Part shown: positions 60,617-64,000 of the stretch, piece after piece
Numbering within the stretch: position 1 is the stretch's first letter
Layout of the letters: each line of letters starts with the position of its first letter
From: Chamaecrista fasciculata
Lineage: Eukaryota > Streptophyta > Magnoliopsida > Fabales > Fabaceae
Direction of reading: 5' to 3'
Length of the DNA: 64,000 nt
Assembly (NCBI GenBank): GCA_003254925.1
Contig: QANZ01034567.1
Location: 1-64,000, forward strand
Program-made: the position numbers and the translations under genes
The notes under the pieces: model-generated
The model's database searches: none
Seen by the model: only the letters and a program-made list of their open reading frames with translations
What the model was told of the DNA's origin: nothing

Positions 60617-61815
60617 TTATCTTGCCATGAATATATGAGCCCTTGGGGAGATAGAAAATAGATGGTGTGCTCAACCAAATAAATGATCATTGTTCATCCA
60701 GGTAGCCTTATAGAATTGCTTTAGAAATTGCACTATTGCTGTAGGTATATTACGATGAAACTTGGCTTACGCATAGCTTTGTATGATGCCTTCCTGGTTT
60801 TGAATGAGAGACTATCAAAATTTGATTTTCTTTTGATGTATGTCATATTCTTTTTGTAGTTTGAAATATATTCTATGTCTCAACTGAGAGAAGTGAGTTT
60901 CATATCGTACTTTACATTAACATCCCTGTTAAAATAGTCTCACCAATAACTTCATTAATATAAACCGTTGTACCTCCAAGAACAATATATTCTTTTTGGA
61001 AGCTTTGTGGTTCAAATGTTGTATGCCTTTACATTGAGCATTCTGAGAGCATATCTTGTTGGAGTTTGTATCATTATGGATAACTGGATGTCTGCATATA
61101 TGTTTACTTGACATTGGTTATGTTGATTTCTTAGTTAAGAACGACCGAAAACAATTTAATTTTGGTTAATGCTTTAGGCCATTATTGTTTATTAAAAAAT
61201 GGCTCTTCCCAATGAAAATAGTTAAATTCGGGCATTATAGTTTACTGACGTAACAGTGTACTTTGTCAGTTTTAACTGGGACTAAAAAACTTGGGTATAT
61301 GATAGGGCAATATGGTATTTTGGTGATGCCTCTAGAAGATAGACTGATTCGGTGGAACCAACCATTTAAATGATTGTTGTTCGTTGCGGCTTAGCCTTAC
61401 AGTCATGGATATGTAAAATTTGTTCCTGCTATTGAATGCATTTGGCAAATTTCTAAACTAAATGATGATGACAGAGTAAGGACTAAGAACTAGTATGGAA
61501 GATTTTATATACAGATTGTAAATTGATTTGTGCATTTTAAGTGAGGAAAGGAAAGATTCGATTCATATTTTACAATAGTTACAGGTATTTTGGCGTCCAC
61601 TTATACTAATGAATTTTTTTTATAGTTACACTTATAGCTGGGATTTCTTATTTTTCTTCTCTGTTAGGCAATTCTTCCATGCTTAGGTGATTTGTCTGTC
61701 ATTTGGTTTCTGAATCAAGACTCAAGTGGGAAGATGGTAGATAACTAATATAATAATCCATTTTTTTTCATCTCTTTATGGTGTTTGATTATGCATGTAG
61801 ATTTATGGTATCCTA
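60617..61815. other. 3' flank of NFS1 and intergenic DNA
   Basis: AAATAAATG at about 60678 may serve as a polyadenylation signal. A weak similarity exists between 60660-60720 and 61350-61410 (CAACCA-WTAAATGAT--TTGTTC...TAGCCTTA-AG), possibly an old partial duplication of the NFS1 3' region. No gene is seen. Confidence 0.4.
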
Positions 61816-62989
61816 GGGCCTGTTTGGCAACAAGACATTTCAATCTCATCCCATTTCAATCCTAATCTCAACCTAAAATTAGATGAACAGTCCAGTTTGG
61901 GTGTTTGTGTGGCACATAATCTCATCTCAATCTCATCCTAATCCTCATCTCATCCAAATCATCATCCCATTTATCATACATTTACTAATCTACCCCTATT
62001 TATATACCTATATTTACCTACACTCTAATACAAATATAAAAAAGATAATTAGACAAAATAGTAATTTTACATACCCTCATTTATTACACTTATAATTTTC
62101 TCTCTCTCCATCATTTCTTATTAATTTTTTTTTTCTCCCTCTCACTCACTCACAAACACACACAAACTTCTCTCTCNNNNNNNNNNNNNNNNNNNNNNNN
62201 NNNNNNNNNNNNNNNNNNNNNNNNNNNNNNNNNNNNNNNNNNNNNNNNNNNNNNNNNNNNNNNNNNNNNNNNNNNNNNNNNNNNNNNNNNNNNNNNNNNN
62301 NNNNNNNNNNNNNNNNNNNNNNNNNNNNNNNNNNNACCGATACAATGTTATGGACCAAATTTTATGTTTACAATACTTTTCATGTTATTTGCATTCTAGT
62401 CCCCAAAATATTACTTATTATTTTCTTTATATTCAAATTCATAAATGTGCCCCATTATTCATGGCTGGGATTCTCTACGAGCTTTGAATTATCACTCACA
62501 CATGTTAGGGATTGATTAATTGGCCGGATACAAATTTATGGACCAAATTGCATTCTCAAAAGAATTTTAATGTTATTTTCATTTTGCCCCATAATCTCAT
62601 CCAATAGGATGGACCAAAATTCATCATCCTATAGGATTGAGAAATCACGCTTTCCAAGAGCATCTCATCCAAATATCATCCCAGTCAAACCCCACCCAAA
62701 CACCTATATTTCATCTCAATCTCAATCTCAACATCATTATTTCATACCATTTCTACCCCTATACAAAATAAATAAATCCAACAACCTATTTCACCTAACC
62801 ACAATCATTACATACCTTTTTATATAATTTTACACCCTACTATACATCATTTTCTCTCAAACCATCCAAACACCACTACATAATCTCATCTCATCCTAAT
62901 CTCATCCTAATTTCAACATCATCTCATCTCATCTCATAAGTTGAGATTGGATTGAGATTGGATTGAACTTTTTGCTCCCAAACAGGCCC
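61816..62989. mobile_element. Tourist-like (PIF/Harbinger) element containing an assembly gap
   Basis: The ends GGGCCTGTTTGG and CCAAACAGGCCC are perfect 12-bp inverted repeats. The flanking triplets are CTA and TTA, close to the TWA duplication of PIF/Harbinger elements. CATCTCATCTCATC-like blocks fill both halves. 62177-62335 is unsequenced. No transposase is seen in the sequenced part. A relative lies at 41211-42775. Confidence 0.7.
62177..62335. other. assembly gap (159 N)
   Basis: The run of N lies inside the Tourist-like element, beside CT- and CA-rich simple sequence. Confidence 1.
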
Positions 62990-63811
62990 TTAGTTAATTG
63001 GTTTGGAAACTGATATGATAAGATTCATATGAATACACATTCTTGATCAGTGTAGCCCTGAACAATTCATATGTATTGATGTTGCTTTGTTGGCCCATGC
63101 GATGTGTGTGTGCAATCATACATAGTTATTGTGCCCCTGATGTCAAATTCATGATGAAGTTAAGAATTTGAGAATTCTGATACATCAGCTGCACAGAAAG
63201 TTCAGAAAAATAATAGAGAACTTTCTTAAGTCAAATCTGTCCATGATGTTGATTCATGATTGCAGCGGTGGCATTTAATTGAGAATGCTGTTTATATTAA
63301 AAGCCGATAGCACACTTACCTTTTAAAATACAATTTATTCCTCAGGCGTTTTTACTTCTTACTCATCTACAGTGATTTATGATATTGTAAGAAACTGGTT
63401 TTAAAGGAAGTTCCACTTGTGACACTAGCGTGATTGTAAGTTTTTTTTATTGCTCCCATCTTCCAAGTTAGGTGTGTGTGCCTTTTAAGTTTTAACAAAA
63501 GAGTGAAGGTTGCGTCTTGCAAGGCAAAAGCCTCTGGAAAAAGAGGTATTCCTTTCCCAAAACCACTATGCTATCTCCAATGACCATGAAAGCAAGTTAA
63601 ACCCATTCTTGAAAATGCATCCTAGTCAGTGACCGGACTTTTTTGCTTTTGATGGCATGCTCTATTTCAAGTTTCAAGAAAAGATCCTTAAAAGGAGAAG
63701 TCGAAGAAATAAATATAAAATCTGGTCACTTGCAATTGCAAAGCAACTCTAACCCATCAACATTTTTTTTTCTAGTGATCAGAAAAATGACAATGAAAAA
63801 GAATGAGTAAA
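62990..63811. other. intergenic DNA, no gene recognised
   Basis: No open frame or repeat end that I can recognise. Confidence 0.4.
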
Positions 63812-64000
63812 CTACTAAATTGGTCCCTGGATTATTGACTCGCTGACAGATTGGTCCCCAAATTTAGGAAATTGACAAATAGGTCCTCGAATTTTTTTAA
63901 CGAGTCAAATAGGTCCCCGAATTTTTCTAATATTTGTCAAATAGATCCTTCTGTGCATGTTATTCGGGGACCTATTTGACTAACGTTAGAAAAATTCGGG
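63812..64000. repeat. inverted-repeat element cut by the window edge
   Basis: GTCAAATAGGTCCCCGAATTTTTCTAA (about 63904-63930) is answered by its inverse ATTCGGGGACCTATTTGACTAACGTTAGAAAAATTCGGG at 63962-64000. The preceding AAATTGGTCCCTGG and GATTGGTCCCCAAAT belong to the same low-copy GGTCCC style. The right part lies outside the window. Confidence 0.5.

Noticed and set aside
62142-62358. Two frames crossing the 159-N gap
   Set aside because: Most of each frame is unsequenced and the rest is CT/CA simple sequence in a MITE.

Overview
The window is nuclear DNA from a core eudicot plant. It is AT-rich, its genes have GT-AG introns, and the intergenic space is full of plant-type repeats: Ty1/copia and solo LTRs, a Helitron, hAT, Mutator-like and Tourist-like MITEs, a tRNA-derived SINE and L1-type LINE tails. 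The species cannot be named from the sequence. Two runs of N (43705-44680 and 62177-62335) and a single N inside a duplicated stretch (15585) show that this is a draft assembly.

Six protein-coding genes are well supported. In order they are a BAM1-like LRR receptor kinase (469-3793, +), an HSL2-like LRR receptor kinase (30789-33860, +), an alpha-tubulin (37513-39690, +), mitochondrial COX6a (47424-52097, +), an uncharacterised acidic single-pass membrane protein (57148-55442, -) and the mitochondrial cysteine desulfurase NFS1 (59240-60616, +). BAM1, HSL2 and NFS1 correspond to the consecutive Arabidopsis loci At5g65700, At5g65710 and At5g65720. The backbone is therefore an ancient conserved gene neighbourhood, here expanded by about 25 kb of repeats between the two receptors and by three extra genes between HSL2 and NFS1. 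Both receptors belong to LRR-RLK class XI and carry one phase-1 intron at the same kinase residue.

The gene-poor block 3.8-30.7 kb is a nested transposon graveyard. It holds a 504-bp solo LTR; a miniature copia-type element (8044-9295) inside an older foldback element; a 1.05-kb near-palindrome (13467-14514); a degraded copia element with both LTRs, tRNA-iMet primer site and AACAC target duplication (17030-21587); and a 3.95-kb non-autonomous Helitron (22038-25990) inside a hAT-type MITE (21821-26081). A tandem array with a unit of about 180 bp follows at 27.9-28.8 kb.

Several repeat families recur. A hAT-type MITE with terminus CTATGAAGCATGGACAC has four copies with 8-bp target duplications. 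Foldback elements ending GGCCAAAA next to decayed 9-bp duplications have five members of 217 to about 1050 bp. A Tourist-like element occurs twice, and one copy is split by a Mutator-type MITE with a perfect 9-bp duplication.

The genes do not form a pathway. BAM1 and HSL2 act at the plasma membrane as peptide receptors, COX6a and NFS1 are mitochondrial, and tubulin is cytoskeletal. No previously undescribed biochemical system is evident. The points most worth following are the conserved BAM1-HSL2-NFS1 linkage, the long hairpin as a possible small-RNA source, the Helitron/MITE nest with a readable empty site, and the uncharacterised acidic membrane protein with its 141-bp internal duplication.
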